Positions 23,445 through 36,000 are shown, counted from the first letter of the stretch. The stretch: 64,000 bases of DNA from Pyrus communis (GCF_963583255.1 NC_084811.1:19486088-19550087); one strand, 5' to 3'. Program-made: numbers and translations. The notes: generated by a model not told the origin, from the sequence alone.

Positions 23445-24319
23445 TAGATGAAGAATAGACCCTGGTATGTTTGTGGTCAGATTTTTCACTTGGAGCGCTT
23501 GGCTAGTCAGTTGAGTGACATGGTTGCAACAAGATGGTGGTGTGGGCTAAAGTTGCCTTGTGTCCTTGTGCAATACAAGGAAGTTGTTATCATCAAGGTT
23601 ATTGCCCAACCTCTATGTGATATTATTAGAGTTGATGAAGTCACGTTAGGTTTAAGTGGTTTGTTTGTGAAAGTACTTGTTGAAGTAGATCTGAGGTGTT
23701 GATTGTCAGCAAGGATGATGATGATAAGCTTATTCTCATTAGTTATGAGAAATTGTTTGAAGTGTGTTTTTACTGTGGGCGTACAAGGATTGAGGCTGAC
23801 TCATGCCCTGAAGAGGAAGTAAATGATGGGTGTTTTATGATTAAGTATGACCTGTTGATTGTTCATGATGGTAATGTGTTATGTTTGTTTGAAATTGATG
23901 TTGATAAATGTACTTTAAATTTCTAGGATGTAGTGATTCAGGAGGGAAATAGGAATGTGGGGGAGAGTAGTTGGGCTGTGAGGGATGTTGTTGCATCCAT
24001 CATGGTAGCAAAAGTTGCGATGGCCTCTCCTAAGCCAAGCGAGGGAGTGTTAAGTATGAGAAAATGAGTCCGAAAGGAGATTGCAGAAGCAGGATCGAGC
24101 TACAAGAGTCTACTTGAAGAAATTGATTAATCAAGTGCATAATTTGGAATTGCCGACGTCTAGGGAGACGGGATTTTAGTAGGAATTTTAGTTTTTTTGC
24201 GTAATTTATTGAAGTTGGACCTTTTATGTTTATTAGAAACTACAATGGATTTGGAGATGGTCCCAAGGAACTTTTATGGGAGGCATTCTATAATGTTTTT
24301 TGTTGTAATCCCATTGGTA
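23445..24319 (+). pseudogene. L1-type LINE, ORF1 (DUF4283 plus zinc knuckle) and start of endonuclease
   Basis: The plus strand encodes RPWYVCGQIFHLERL and QPLCDIIRVDEVTLGLSGLF, then VKVLVEVDL. This is the DUF4283 region of plant LINE ORF1 proteins. A second frame continues with YEKLFEVCFYCGRTRIEADS followed by CP. This is a degenerate CCHC knuckle in which the expected His is missing. Further on, frames around 24197-24319 read FYNVFCCNPIGRA, the beginning of the endonuclease ORF. Frameshifts and stops abound. The reading resumes at 25153 after a hAT insertion. Confidence 0.65.
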
Positions 24320-25152
24320 GGGCTAGGTCTAACAAATTGGTCGTGTTTGTGTCGTTTTCATGTAACACATATTATCTTAACGGGTCGTGGAGTGTCACAC
24401 ACATTATCTGAATGGGTTCTTAACAGGTCGGGTCATTTTACCCGTTAAAATGACCTGACCCATTTAACCCGTTAAGAAAAAATATATATTTTTAAAAATT
24501 TGCACATAACATATTGTCACATAAATATTTCTTCAAAACATAAAAACACTTTTGTCATTACGTAAAGCCTAATAAAAGAACATCAATACACTACTACAAA
24601 ATATCAAATGTGTAAGAATATGCAAAATAAAGGAGTTTTTTCGTTTCAAAGTTGTGGAACCTTTCTTAGAAGTTAAAACCTTGCCAATGAAACTCAAGGC
24701 TTGCATGTTGTTCTTTTTACAAAATCTTTCAATTTTCATCATTCATCATGGATAAATGGTAGTGGAACTTTGGCTTGATCTATTGTCTTCAAGATTATAT
24801 TGATGATGTTTTCAATAAGGCTTTCCACATCAGAACTTTTCCGCATAAACTAAGTATACAAAAACCTAAACATTATAAACCATTCAAATTATGAGAAGTG
24901 TACCAAAAATAATTATAAAAAAGAAATAAAATAATAGTATTATATCACATAAAAATATATTACCTCATTTTCCAAATGGGGAATTAGGTTGGATTCGGGT
25001 TACCTGCGTGTATACCTAAATCGACATATTATTTTAACAAGTGTTTATCGAGTTACCTGATAACGACCCAATTCGTTATCGTGTCAACCTAAAACCTGTT
25101 AATTTCTTGTCTTTTAGAGTCGGGTTAACGAGTTGTCTAAGAAATGGCCAAA
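24320..25152. mobile_element. Non-autonomous hAT element inserted in the LINE
   Basis: An 833-bp AT-rich block splits the LINE endonuclease frame exactly between NPIGRA and KAGGICLLWNS. Its ends carry subterminal repeats such as TTAACGGGTCGTGG, TTAACAGGTCGGGTCATTTT and GTCGGGTTAACGAG. The left edge follows CATTGGTA (24312-24319) and the right edge precedes CCTAGGTA (25153-25160), an imperfect (6 of 8) 8-bp target duplication. The terminal sequences resemble the outer ends of the palindrome at 3004-8250, so both belong to related hAT families. No transposase is encoded. Confidence 0.6.
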
Positions 25153-25546
25153 CCTAGGTAAGGCTGGTGGGATTTGTCTTCTGTGGAACTCGGTCAAGGT
25201 GACCATTAATATTATGAATTTAAGTGCTCGCTGTATCCATTGTGTCGCTAAGGATTTTCATAATGATCATGAACAATTCATTATGTTTGTGTGTGCTTTC
25301 CCCCAAAAACATTTGCAGGTAGCTCTTTGGGAGGATATCCTTAAACTTAACCCACATAATAAACCTTGGTACTTAATTGGTGATTTCAATAATACTGTGG
25401 ATATGTCGGAGAAATGAGGAGGTTGTCAAAATAGAACGTCCCATATGGATAATTTCATAACTTTTTATTAAAGGAAACCTTATATCTTTGAATGCGAACG
25501 GGTGTGCCTTAGACTTGGTACAATGGACATTCTAATAATACCATAA
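25153..25546 (+). pseudogene. L1-type LINE endonuclease fragment (continuation)
   Basis: The frame gives LGKAGGICLLWNSVKVTI, VALWEDILKL and KPWYLIGDFNNTVDMSEK, then a stop and degenerate sequence. GGICLLWN and LIGDFN are hallmark motifs of the apurinic-like endonuclease of plant LINEs; the D and N of GDFN belong to the active site. The reverse transcriptase part is absent, because the next sequence is an LTR. Confidence 0.7.
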
Positions 25547-26953
25547 TGTGGTATGTACGACAGGTTGGCACCTTCTTTGGATCCAAGGTAAGCGTATGGT
25601 GCGGGAGGTGAACGATCACGTGAAGACCCCTTACCCTCGGGCGGAGCACTAACACCAAGGTGCAGATATAAATCACTGAAAGCAACTCATCATAATCATG
25701 CACACTACCATCACAACCATTGCTATATACTCACTTGAAACTTACATGAGCGTCCACAACGTCGAGCAGTAATATGCACAGCTATAATAAAGCATATTCT
25801 AATATGTAATGCATACGACATGGCATTTAAAATGTAAAAACCATTTAAACAGTTTCTGGGAAACATAAGGCATATATATAACTCAAAAGCCCACTCACTG
25901 GTATGTAGCCGGGTCGTAACCTCCAAGTCTCGCCTGGCTGTGCTCGTCCTCTAGAAATGTCTCACCTATATGTGAAACAACTATTTTAATGTTATTTTTA
26001 AGCACATAACCATCTCTATGAAATAACTACTCATACGTTGCTCAATTGAGGTGTTTGAATATACTATCGTGGCCTACTCAACACCCCAACCATCCTCGTA
26101 TTTTCAGAATAATTTACCAACGTCCCACGCGCCGGCCAAGCGTGGGCACATGCCTAGCACACGGACAGATTCCCTAATGACGTTAGGGAATATTCCATTA
26201 AATATCAGCATATACCGTCTAAAAACTAACTGTGTTACCTTACGCCGTTAGTATATTCCATCAAAGTTGACGGAATATTCCTTGTCTTCTCTGATGGTTC
26301 GTCGGATTCTGGCGCCGGCCACCGTTGCACTCGTCGGTTTCTGGAAATACTTTAATATCTTCACCATTTTTCAACCAAATTTCATAAAACTTATATCAAA
26401 TTGAAGCCTTGGATGAGTAGAACATGATCTTACCACTTTGAAGTCCTAACACCGACTAAAAACGATAGGAAAATAGCTCGACACAACTAGCCAAACCTGA
26501 AACTCGATAGACCCAAGCGTTTCGACGTTCTAACCACTCCAAAACTAGCCTAGGATCCTAGTAGAAACGTTTAGGACCCTTCTTTGGCTTTAAAATACTG
26601 TGAAAAATCCACGATCACGTTGGAGTAACAGGGTACCCCACCGGAGCTTGCGAGTTCTCGAGTTCCTGGCGTCCTTTCTTTGAACAACTGGTATGATTAG
26701 GTTCGTAGGCTTGCAAGGAATCCAAAGGTGGTCCTTAGAAGTTCGATCTGTGGTGTTTGAAGGTTGAAGGCTCAGTTGTACGGACTGAAAGAATTTTCGA
26801 GAAAAATAGAGAAAAGGGAAGAAGGTTGCACGTGTGTGTATATGTGTCCAACGGAATTGGGCATTTTAAAATGTCCTAAGTCCTAATTGGGCTGCATGAC
26901 CAAGCTCATGCAATTTGGGTCCAACCCAATTTCCTCTCTTCCTTACTAATATT

Positions 26954-27160
26954 TGTAAATTTTGGAAAGTGGTAATTCACCAATTCTCATTAAAAATAAT
27001 TCTCTGTACAATACTACTATATGTAGCCATATGTTTACAATCAATTCCTACTAACTAGCTACTAATTGACAACTTATAATACAAGAAAGGAATGTAATCA
27101 ATTACAATATATTGATAATATTGGCAAGTATCTTGATGATTATCCTTGACTTTCTCAACA
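26954..27160 (-). repeat. Copia LTR (3' side of the element)
   Basis: 207 bp, TG...CA. It lies next to the polypurine tract, so it is the 3' LTR of a minus-strand element. Confidence 0.8.
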
Positions 27161-27169
27161 TTCCCCCTC

Positions 27170-28624
27170 AAGTTGGTGAGTGAATGTTGCGAACTCCCAA
27201 CTTGCCTAGCAAAGAATGAAATCTTTCCTTTCCAAGAGCTTTAGTGAACAAATCAGCAAGTTGTGATATGGAAGGAACAAATCCCGTCACAATTTTTCCT
27301 TCCATAATCATATCTCAAACAAAGTGACAATCAATCTCAATGTGCCTTGTTCGCTCATGAAACACCGGATTTGCTGCAATATGAAGAGCAGCTTGATTGT
27401 CGCAAAACAAGGTAGCCGGCCCTTGATCTTGAATTTGAAGATCTCGGAAAAGGCTTTGGAGCCATGCAAGCTCACAACATGATGCTGCCATGGATCTATA
27501 TTCGGCTTCAGCAGAAGATAAGGATACAGTTTTCTGTCGTTTGCTTTTCCATGAAATAAGACTATTTACAAGGAAAACGCAATAACCAGTAGTTGAACGC
27601 CGAGTGGTAGGACATCCTGCCCAATCGAAATCACAATATGCCGTTAACTTTAATGAATTTTGAAAGTGAAACATCATGCCTTGCCCTGGTGTGCCTTTCA
27701 AATACTTTAAGATGCATAGGGCAGCTTCCTAATGAGACTTTTGAGGTGATTGCATGAATCTACTCAATAAATGAACTGAATCTGTAATATCCGGTCGGGT
27801 TATAGTGAGATATATCAACCGACCAACCAATCTTCTATACTTGGCTGGATCATCTAATGCATTCCCATCATCAGGGAGTAATTTTAGATTTTGTTCCATA
27901 GGAAAACTTGCAGGCCGTAATCCTACAAAACCAACATCATTTAGGATATCCAACAAATACTTTCTTTGTGAAATGAAAATACCTTGTTTCGATCGTGCCA
28001 CCTCAATTCCCAAAAAATATTTCAAATTACCAAGATCTTTGATACGAAACTTGGTATTCAAAAAAGATTTGAGATCATCAATTGCTTTCAAGTCATTCCC
28101 CGTTATCAGTATGTCATCCACACAGATGAGAAGCACAGTAAATGACTTTCCTCTTCTCTTAGTGAAAAATGAGTAGTCTGCTTTGGATTGAACATAACCA
28201 GCTGATTGAATAGCTTGTGAGAACTTGAAAAACCATTGCCGAGAAGCTTGCTTTAACCCATAAAGCGACTTATTAAGGCGACACACCAAATTCTCTCCCT
28301 GTCGCCGAAGACCGGGTGGTGGAAGCATGTAGATTTCCTCCATGAGATCGCCATGAAGGAAGGCGTTATGGACATCAAGTTGATGAAGTGACCATGAGTG
28401 AGTTCTGTATAACTGTTAGGCTCCAAAACAGTAGATAATTGTGCAATGAAGGATTGATACTGGGGAGAGAGCCCTTGATAAGACAAGTAATTAGAAAGAG
28501 GATACCTTGTACTAGGACCGGAAAGCAAGGAATTGGCGGAAGGGCAACGTAATAGTCGGGCAAACATAATCATGAAGCTTGGTCGATATAACTCGGATGC
28601 GACTGGAATGTCGCAAAGAGACAT
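27170..28624 (-). pseudogene. Copia reverse transcriptase and RNase H, with internal deletion
   Basis: The minus strand encodes LDVHNAFLHGDLMEEIYM, NKSLYGLKQASRQWF, LLICVDDILITGND, FLNTKFRIKDLGNLKYFLGI and KYRRLVGRLIYLTITRPDI. It then has RNase H motifs AYCDFDWAGC, WKSKRQKTVSLSSAEAEYR, LFCDNQAA and HIEIDCHFV. The YVDD active site is CVDD here. Nonsense changes occur at KSH*EAA (TGG to TAG) and CHFV*DMI (CGA to TGA). The N-terminal ~100 residues of the reverse transcriptase are missing: the frame jumps at about 28390-28400 from the linker (LEPNSYTE) to LHQLD-like sequence. It is inactive. Confidence 0.85.
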
Positions 28625-29133
28625 CAGCTACAGATGATGGACACGGGTCCAGAGAGACAGTAGCGGTAGGTTGGGCAAATGCTGGACACGAGTCCAGAGA
28701 GATAGCAGGCCTATCAAGAAGGGCTGGGACTTGGTCAAGCCCGTCAGTGGCAGAGATGGGTATAAGAGGGACTGGAGAAAGGCCCGGGTCGGTAATTTGG
28801 TGGTTTAATTGGGAAGAGAGTTGGACTGGAGCGGGTGGAGAGGAGATTGGGCCTGGTGGAAGGCCAATATTTGGGTTAGGGGTAACTATTTGGAATTGAG
28901 GAGTTGTGTGGAATGGGAAAATAGTCTCATGAAATATGACATCTCGACTTGTAAAAATTTGTTTGGAATTAAGATCATATAATTTGCAAGCTTTTTGCCC
29001 GAAAGGATACCCGATGAAAACACATTTTTTAGCCCGAGCATCAAACTTATGTTATGACTGAAGATTAGTGGCATATGCTAAACACCCAAAAGTGCGTAAA
29101 TGGGTATATGAAGGAGGGTGACCAAATAATTTC

Positions 29134-31252
29134 TCATAAGGCGTAAGCCCCGATAAGAGGGGGGGTAGGAATGCGGTTAATTAGGTAAATGGATGTGAGA
29201 ATGCATTCATCCCAAAAGTGCAAGGGAATATGTGACTGAAAATACAAAGCCCGTGCGGTTTGAAGAATATGTCTATGCTTTCGCTCCACAATCCCATTTT
29301 GTTGAGGGGTGGAAACATAAGAGTGTTGAAAAAAGTATGCCATGATCATTAAAGAAAGTATGCATAGAAGCAAATTCGCCGCCATTGTCAGTTCTAATGG
29401 TTTTAATTTTGTGGTGAAATTGTGTTTCAGCATAGGCAATGAAAGATTTAAGCAAAGATTGAGTGTCTGATTTATGACGCATGAGATAAACCCAAGTGTA
29501 ACCAGTAAAATCATTAACAATAGTAAGGAAATAACGAGCACCCGAACGAGATGCTACTCTATGGGGGCCCCAAATATCACAATGTATAAGTTCAAAAGCA
29601 TGCTTAATATTAATATGACTTAATCCGAAAGACAATCAAGTTTGTTTTGCCAAAGGGCAGATGCCACAAGGTTTATTTTCAGAATGGGAAATTTCAGGAA
29701 AATTTTAGCTAACAGTTGGAGTCTCGAGGGTGAAGGATGACCAAGTCGTCGGTGCCATGTGACGGAAAAAACCTTGGGAGATGAGGTAGTTGTCGGTGAT
29801 GTCCGCCCTTTGGAGTCCACCAAATAATAAAGCCCATTACGTTGTCGCCCCCAACCAATCATCGTCCTCGTCTCCAGGTCCTGTAAAATACAAAAATCAG
29901 GATAAAAGGTTACTGAGCATCCCAATGATAGAGTTATCCGACTAACGGAAATTAAGTCGATAAAAAATGAAGCTATGCCAAACACATTATAAAGAGATAT
30001 TTTGGAAACAAAACTGTAGGTGCCAACAGAGTTTATGGGAACCCGAGTCCCATTAGGTAATGCCACGGGTGGTAGAGGTGGATTTGAGGTTGCATTAGTC
30101 AATGGAAAACTAGATATGTGGTCAGTGGCACCACTGTCTATAACCCATTGGAAAGAAGGAGGCCCACCTGCTATATTTTCCTTGGAATCAAGGCCCATCT
30201 TTTGACTCATCATGGACAATAGTTGCTGAAATTGTTCGGTGGTGAGGTTGGGCATGGATGGTGCAACGGTGGATGCCACATTGTTGACAGCAGGTTTGCC
30301 GCTCGGCTTGTTGTCGCGCCCACCAGAACTACTCAAACCACTGGACTTACCATGAAGACGGCGTCCCAGTGGGTATCCATGGAGTTTCCAACACGTTTCA
30401 ATAACGTGATGATCCTTATCGCAGTACGAGCAATGTAACGGCTTCCTCTTGAATGATCTTCCTTTTCCATTGTTGTTACTGTTGCCACGGGTTGTTTGTA
30501 CCACCATGGCTGCAGGTTCAACGAGGCTAGGCCCAACAGCCATGCCTCTTTGCTTCTCTTCTTGTGTCAACATGGAATATACGGATCAAATCAAAGGCAA
30601 TGGTTGAATAAGCAAAATCTTCCCACGAATCGCAGAATACAAGTTGTCCAGTCCCATTAAAATCTACAAAACCTTGGTTCTCTCCACCTGTTCGTTGTTG
30701 GATTGGATAGCCCCCGTAAGAACATGGCTTTAAAGTTTGGTAGGAATCCATCTCATCCCACAAACCTTTAAGCTTAGTGAAATACACATTGATAGGTTGT
30801 TGACTCTGCGTAAGACGTGCAAGGTCACGTTAGATTTCAAAGAGACAAGACACGTTTTGTTGAGAAAAACGTTCTCAAAGATCATCCCAAACATCTTTAG
30901 CTGTCGTCATGTACACCACACTGGTGGCCAGGTCGCCGGAAAGTGTATTGAGAATCCACATAAGGATCATGTCGTTGCACCGTTGCCAAAGAGCAGATTC
31001 TGTGGGCTTTGTCTTCACATATGGTTGTTCAACACTTCCATCAACAAACCCTAATTTGTTCTTCACACTGAGTGCAATTGACATGGAACGACACCAAGTG
31101 CCATAATTTTCACTGGCAAGTTTGGTTGAAATGAGCATCATTCCAGGGTGATCGGAATGATGAACGTAGAAAGGACTAGCAGGATCACTAGAGGGTTCAA
31201 GTTTGGGCATTGCTGACTTTGTTTCAATGCCAGACGTTGAATCCTCCACCAT
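29134..31252 (-). pseudogene. Copia gag, protease and integrase with frameshifts
   Basis: From an ATG at 31252 the minus strand reads a gag domain (YVHHSDHPGMMLISTKL, ENYGTWCRSM, RCNDMILMWILN) up to a stop near 30875. After frame changes come the zinc knuckle CSYCDKDHHVIETC, the aspartic protease core VIDSGATDHI and the pre-integrase motif WHRRLGHPSPSRL. Integrase follows in two overlapping frames: [16 protein letters not shown], and [19 protein letters not shown] and NGIVERKH supply the second D and the E of the catalytic triad. At least two frameshifts separate these parts, so no full polyprotein is possible. A poly(T) run (plus-strand A, 31267-31292) precedes the gag start. Confidence 0.85.
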
Positions 31253-31264
31253 AACCCAAGAAAG

Positions 31265-31295
<31 letters not shown>

Positions 31296-31322
31296 AAGAA
31301 CCCAAGAAGGTTTCTGGTACCA

Positions 31323-31527
31323 TGTAAATTTTGGAAAGTGGTAATTCACCAATTCTCCTTTAAAAATAATTCTCTGTACAATACTATTATATGTAGCCAT
31401 ATGTTTACAATCAATTCCTACTAACTAGCTACTAATTGACAACTTATAATACAAGAAAGGAATGTAATCAATTACAATATATTAATAATATTGGCAAGTA
31501 TCTTGATGATTATCCTTGACTTTCTCA
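31323..31527 (-). repeat. Copia LTR (5' side of the element)
   Basis: About 205 bp. It lies next to the primer site. It appears to lack the last few bases (ACA) of the other copy. Confidence 0.75.
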
Positions 31528-31746
31528 ATTTCCTCTCTTCCTTACTAATATTTCCACTATGAATCCAACTCGGCCACTAATTCACGTCGACACCCTCGTA
31601 ACCTTAAATATCAATAATTTTTTTGTCAACGGGGCAATAATTTAAACCATATACATACATTCACATCACAACGCTCACGAGGGAAAAATCGTAATTTCCA
31701 CACGTTCAAGGATATAATAAATTTTAATTTGGGACGGGTCGTCACA

Positions 31747-32640
31747 GTATAAATTTATAAAATTTGGCTAAATGATTAGAAGTTTAATTAGAAGCAATGA
31801 TTTTTGTATTTAAAATTAGTGAGAGGTCCTATGTTCGAAATGCTATGTGCATGTTTATTTTTTTTCAATTTTTATGATTTTTTGTTTGGTTGTTAATTTA
31901 TTTTTAATTACTAGCTAGTTTTGTTTGGTTGTTAATTTATTTTTAATTACTAGCTGGTAACTATGTGAGTTGCTATTTTTAAACATTCGTTCCAATTCAA
32001 GTCTAATCTTCAACAAAGGGTAATGCGTAAACTAAATTTTTAGACCAAATTTGCGAATCATATGACGTGTCATCCAAATGTTTAATTTGGTGCCCTTTCA
32101 TTAATTATACATATCCCTAAAGACTTGAAAATATCATTATTTTTTTTAGTCTTATATTGACAAGGTTAGTAAATAAGAAAAAACACCACACGATTTATAT
32201 TTTAACACTTTAAAAGTTCAGATGGAAGACAAAACTCATAATGTATCTACTTGTAAGCCTGAAGTTTTTTTGTTTCCTTCTCTCGATAAAAAATAAATTA
32301 GTTTTTTCATATTTCTAAATTACTGAGTTTGAAGTGCTTTTCTAAATATAATTTTATCAATGTCTTACATGTAAAAACAAATAATTTTTTTACATGAAGT
32401 GAGGGCACATTTTTTGGCTTCGCCCTGGGCCTCAAAAATCTCTGGACGAGTGTTTGTAATGTTGCAATTCGAGACAAGTAGTGATCTCGCAATCTTTTTT
32501 TTTTTTTTTTTTTCAAGTTTTTGAATTGAATAAATTAAAAGTAATTAATAAATAAAAGAAAGACAAATAGTGCAAAAAAAAAACGTGAGTGAAAAAAATC
32601 ATTACTCTTAGAAATTCATGGATCAGAGACTCAGGTAAAA
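31747..32640. other. AT-rich intergenic stretch
   Basis: No gene seen. It contains a 39-bp tandem duplication (about 31879-31956, unit with TTTGTTTGGTTGTTAATTTA) and poly-T runs (32497-32514). Confidence 0.4.
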
Positions 32641-32840
32641 GAAAAAAAAGGAAGAAAATTTCTTCAAAAAAGAAAAAATGGAAAGAAAAGAAAAAAGAGG
32701 AAGAAAATTTCTTCGAAAAAGAAAAAAATGGAAAGAAAAGAAAAAAAAAAGGTAGAAAATTTCTTCAAAAAAGAAAAAATAGACAGAAAAGAAAAAAAGG
32801 GAAAAAACCCTTTCCAGAAAAGAAAAAGAAAAAGGAAAAA
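32637..32840 (+). repeat. Purine-only minisatellite upstream of the KOBITO-family gene
   Basis: Three to four diverged units of about 54-59 bp share GAAGAAAATTTCTTC followed by A/G-rich sequence (GGAAAGAAAAGAAAAAA). The strand is almost entirely purine, apart from the ATTTCTTC core in each unit. It ends about 210 bp before the start codon at 33053. A CT tract (32941-32963) lies in the presumed 5' UTR. Confidence 0.75.
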
Positions 32841-33052
32841 ACTCTGAAGGCCAGCAATAACTGTCAGTCTCTGTTTTTCTTTTCAGGAGGGATTTCCAAC
32901 GCCCTTTCCTTCCCTTCGGTTACAAATTACAACTCAAAACTCTCTCTCTCTCTCTCTCCCTCCCTCTGTCAATACATATAAGATTCAGACTATATATATA
33001 TGCGCAGACCAGCGACCTCATCTCTCGCCTGTCCCTCTCTCGTCAACCTCCC

Positions 33053-36000
33053 ATGGCGGGTCTCTACTCTTCCTCCAGACCCACCTCTTCTTCCTCCTCC
33101 TCGTTGTCGTCCCCATCTTCTTCTTCCTTCCAGACCTTCGCTTCCCGCCTCCTCCTCCTCCTCACCGTCCTCCCCCTGACTCTCGCCGCCTTCGCCTTCG
33201 TTCTCCAATGGCGCGGCGGCCTCAATGACCCCGTTACCCGGTGGTCGCCGGATCACCACGATTTCCCCGGCATGGTCCAGATGGGTGAGGTCCAGCGCCA
33301 GGCTTTACGTTCTTCGGGTTCCGACTGTGTCGATATTCTGGGTCGGAGCCACTCCCCCGCCTTCCCCTACTACAAGGATTGGAAGTTCGATTACGCCTCC
33401 GATCTGAGGCCCAAGGTCTGTGTGTGTTTTCGATTTGATTTGATTGTTTGATCGCCGTTGATGTTTGTCGAAATTTGATTAATGGTGTTTGGATTTGATT
33501 TGATTGATCGTGTTTGGATCTTGGGATCTGATTGGCTCCGAGAATCTACGATTGGAGATTTGTTCTGTAGTACATTACGTTTGGGCTTTTCTGGCATTTA
33601 TGTAGTCATTTCTGATTAATGTCTAATGATGTCAACGTGCCATTTCTGATTAAAAATGATTGGATTCTATTATTTAGTTTTCAATGTCTAAATTCTACAA
33701 CGATTTTCGGGTTTCATGATGTAAGTTACAGCTGTACTAACATCAGCACATACTATCGGCATGAAGAGGCAATTTACGACCGGTGAGCTAGTAAATATAT
33801 TGGGGTCTTGACTTGTGGATGGAAGCATGAATTGAACCAAATTCAAAGGAACAACAATTATCATTTTACATTGAAAGAAAACCGAAAGAAAAGGTCAAGC
33901 AGAATTTATGTCTCGGGTGCTTTAGCCTTTAGGTTTCATTTGGTTTATGGAAAAGTCTCATGTTCTATGTTTTCCATGGAATTTCCAGTTTTCTGTCTCT
34001 AATGCGGAATCATGTTTCCGATTGATCTTAGATGTTTGATTTTGCGCATTGATTGCCATGATGTATGTTTATGAATTTTTTATGTGCCAGATATCCATTC
34101 AAACAAGCACTTCAGCTGGTTTAGAGCAAACTTTGCCATGGATCTTTTATCATAAGGTTATTGGAGTATCAAACTTTTTCCTTTTCGTGGAAGGCAAGGC
34201 TGCGTCCCCTAAAGTATCTAAAGTTTTAGAAACCATTCCGGTGAGTTCTAGTTCAATGCTTCACTTAGATATGTTACTAGTGAACAAAACTCAGTTGATG
34301 TCTATAAGTTTAGTTTGTTTTTAGTTTTGGTTTGCCAACTTCTCATGGGATACAACATCCATATTATAGGGAGTGAAGGTTATATACAGGACAAGGGAAT
34401 TGGAGGAGCAGCAAGCTAAAAGGTAAGTGTAAGATAAAGAACTTTACTTTAAAGATGGTGTGTCAAATGTACTTTACTTTAAAGATGGTGTGTCAAATGT
34501 ACTGAACAGACTCCTCTCCCCCAATTTTTTGACGAATGACTAAATAAGCTAAGATTAGAGAACTTATTTTGAAGAGAAAATTTCAATTTAATGAAAAAAG
34601 ACAGTCCTGCGGTTCTTTCATGTTGTTACTACTATGATCTGATGGTTTATTTATACCTTCTGTTTTGTTTGCTTAGCCGGATTTGGAACGAGACTTGGCT
34701 GTCAAGCTTCTTCTATAAGCCGTGTAATTATGAGTTGTTTGTGAAGCAGTCCCTTAACATGGAGATGGCTATTGTCATGGCAAGGGTATGAATTTTTTCT
34801 TCTATTGCACACATCACAATTTCATTTCTTTCCGGCTTGATATAGTTTGTAACATTTTCTTCTACTATCTTAGGAAGCCGGCGTGGATTGGATCATCCAT
34901 CTTGACACTGATGAGCTAATATATCCAGCGGGCACTCATGAGTACTCTTTGAGACAGTTGTTGTCCGATGTGCCTGGAAATGTTGATATGGTTATCTTTC
35001 CAAATTATGTAAGTGACTTTTTAGAGACAGTTTCTTCGGCACATTATATGTCATATGGGTTTTAGGGTATACAGTGAACAGTGGCCATCTTCCATTGTTT
35101 TAACGTTCAACTCCAACTGTAAAGACAAGTTCTGATCTTGGTTCTCTAGGGAAATGCTAAACTTTATTGTCTAAGCTACACTGCACCCTTGAATGTGGAT
35201 TTTAGTCTTGTTACTAAAGATGCATTCGTATTGACCTGTGAAAAAGATGAAGCATTTTGTTGATGTCAAGAAATTATAGTTGATCAGACTTCTAGTCTCA
35301 TTGCTTTTTACATTAATCATTGACATTAATATGAGACTTAGTTTAATTTATAGTGACATCTGCTTGTGTTTCTTCAGGAAAGTAGTGTAGAGCGTGATGA
35401 TATCAAGGAACCTTTCAGTGAGGTATAATTTATTTAAACGCTTCTTGTCCATGTTTGTTAATACCAAGTAGAATTAATAGTGATTGAAGGTCAGCAACAT
35501 GTGTTTTTGGTTATTATGGAGAAGGATGATTCTCTAAAGAGAAAAAGGACAAAAAAATCATTTCAAATGCGCATGAAGAGAAAGTGAATTAATTTTGTGG
35601 AATCATTACAGTTTTTGCTTTTATGAAAAAAGAGCATAACAAATTTTTGTTGACCAAAATCATTTATTGTTTATGTTGTTGTAGGTGTCAATGTTCAAGA
35701 AAAACTATGACCATCTTCCAAAGGATGTATATTTTGGAAATTATAAAGAAGCAACTAGGGGTAACCCAAACTACTTTTTAACATACGGAAATGGGAAATC
35801 AGCTGCCCGAATTCAAGATCACCTTCGCCCTAATGGTGCACATAGATGGCACAATTATATGAAGACACCAAAGTACGGCTATTCTATCTAAAATATTTTA
35901 TCAATCTTTTAAACATGCATCTATATAATGCTTCTGTCCTTTTTGTAATTGACTAATTATTCCAGCATAGTCCCAATTTACAGAGCATTGTAAACGGTCT

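Larger units (their letters stand above)
26954..31527 (-). mobile_element. Ty1/copia retrotransposon, decayed
   Basis: LTRs of about 206 bp (26954-27160 and 31323-31527) both begin TGTAAATTTTGGAAAG on the plus strand and differ at only a few sites. On the minus strand the primer site next to the right LTR reads TGGTACCAGAAACC (31322-31309). A polypurine tract (complement of TTCCCCCTCAAG, 27161-27172) precedes the left LTR. Gag, protease, integrase, reverse transcriptase and RNase H follow in copia order. Stops, frameshifts and an internal deletion disable it. The flanks show an odd 25-bp duplication instead of the expected 5 bp. Confidence 0.88.
25547..31746 (-). mobile_element. Solo LTR of a Ty3/gypsy element, split by a copia insertion
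   Basis: The minus strand starts TGTGACGACCCGTCCC at 31746, a start I associate with LTRs of gypsy elements in Rosaceae. It runs to 31553, is interrupted by the copia element, and resumes at 26953 down to about 25547, where it ends CATACCACA. The two parts total about 1.6 kb. No gag-pol sequence of the same element flanks it, so it looks like a solo LTR left by recombination. The left boundary is less certain, and no target duplication was seen. Confidence 0.5.

Noticed and set aside
28579..28899. 106-residue plus-strand frame
   Set aside because: It is antisense to the linker between copia integrase and reverse transcriptase, so a shadow frame.
33001..33259. Minus-strand Glu/Gly-rich frame over KOB1 exon 1
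   Set aside because: It is the shadow of the Ser-codon-rich N-terminus of the KOBITO-family protein.
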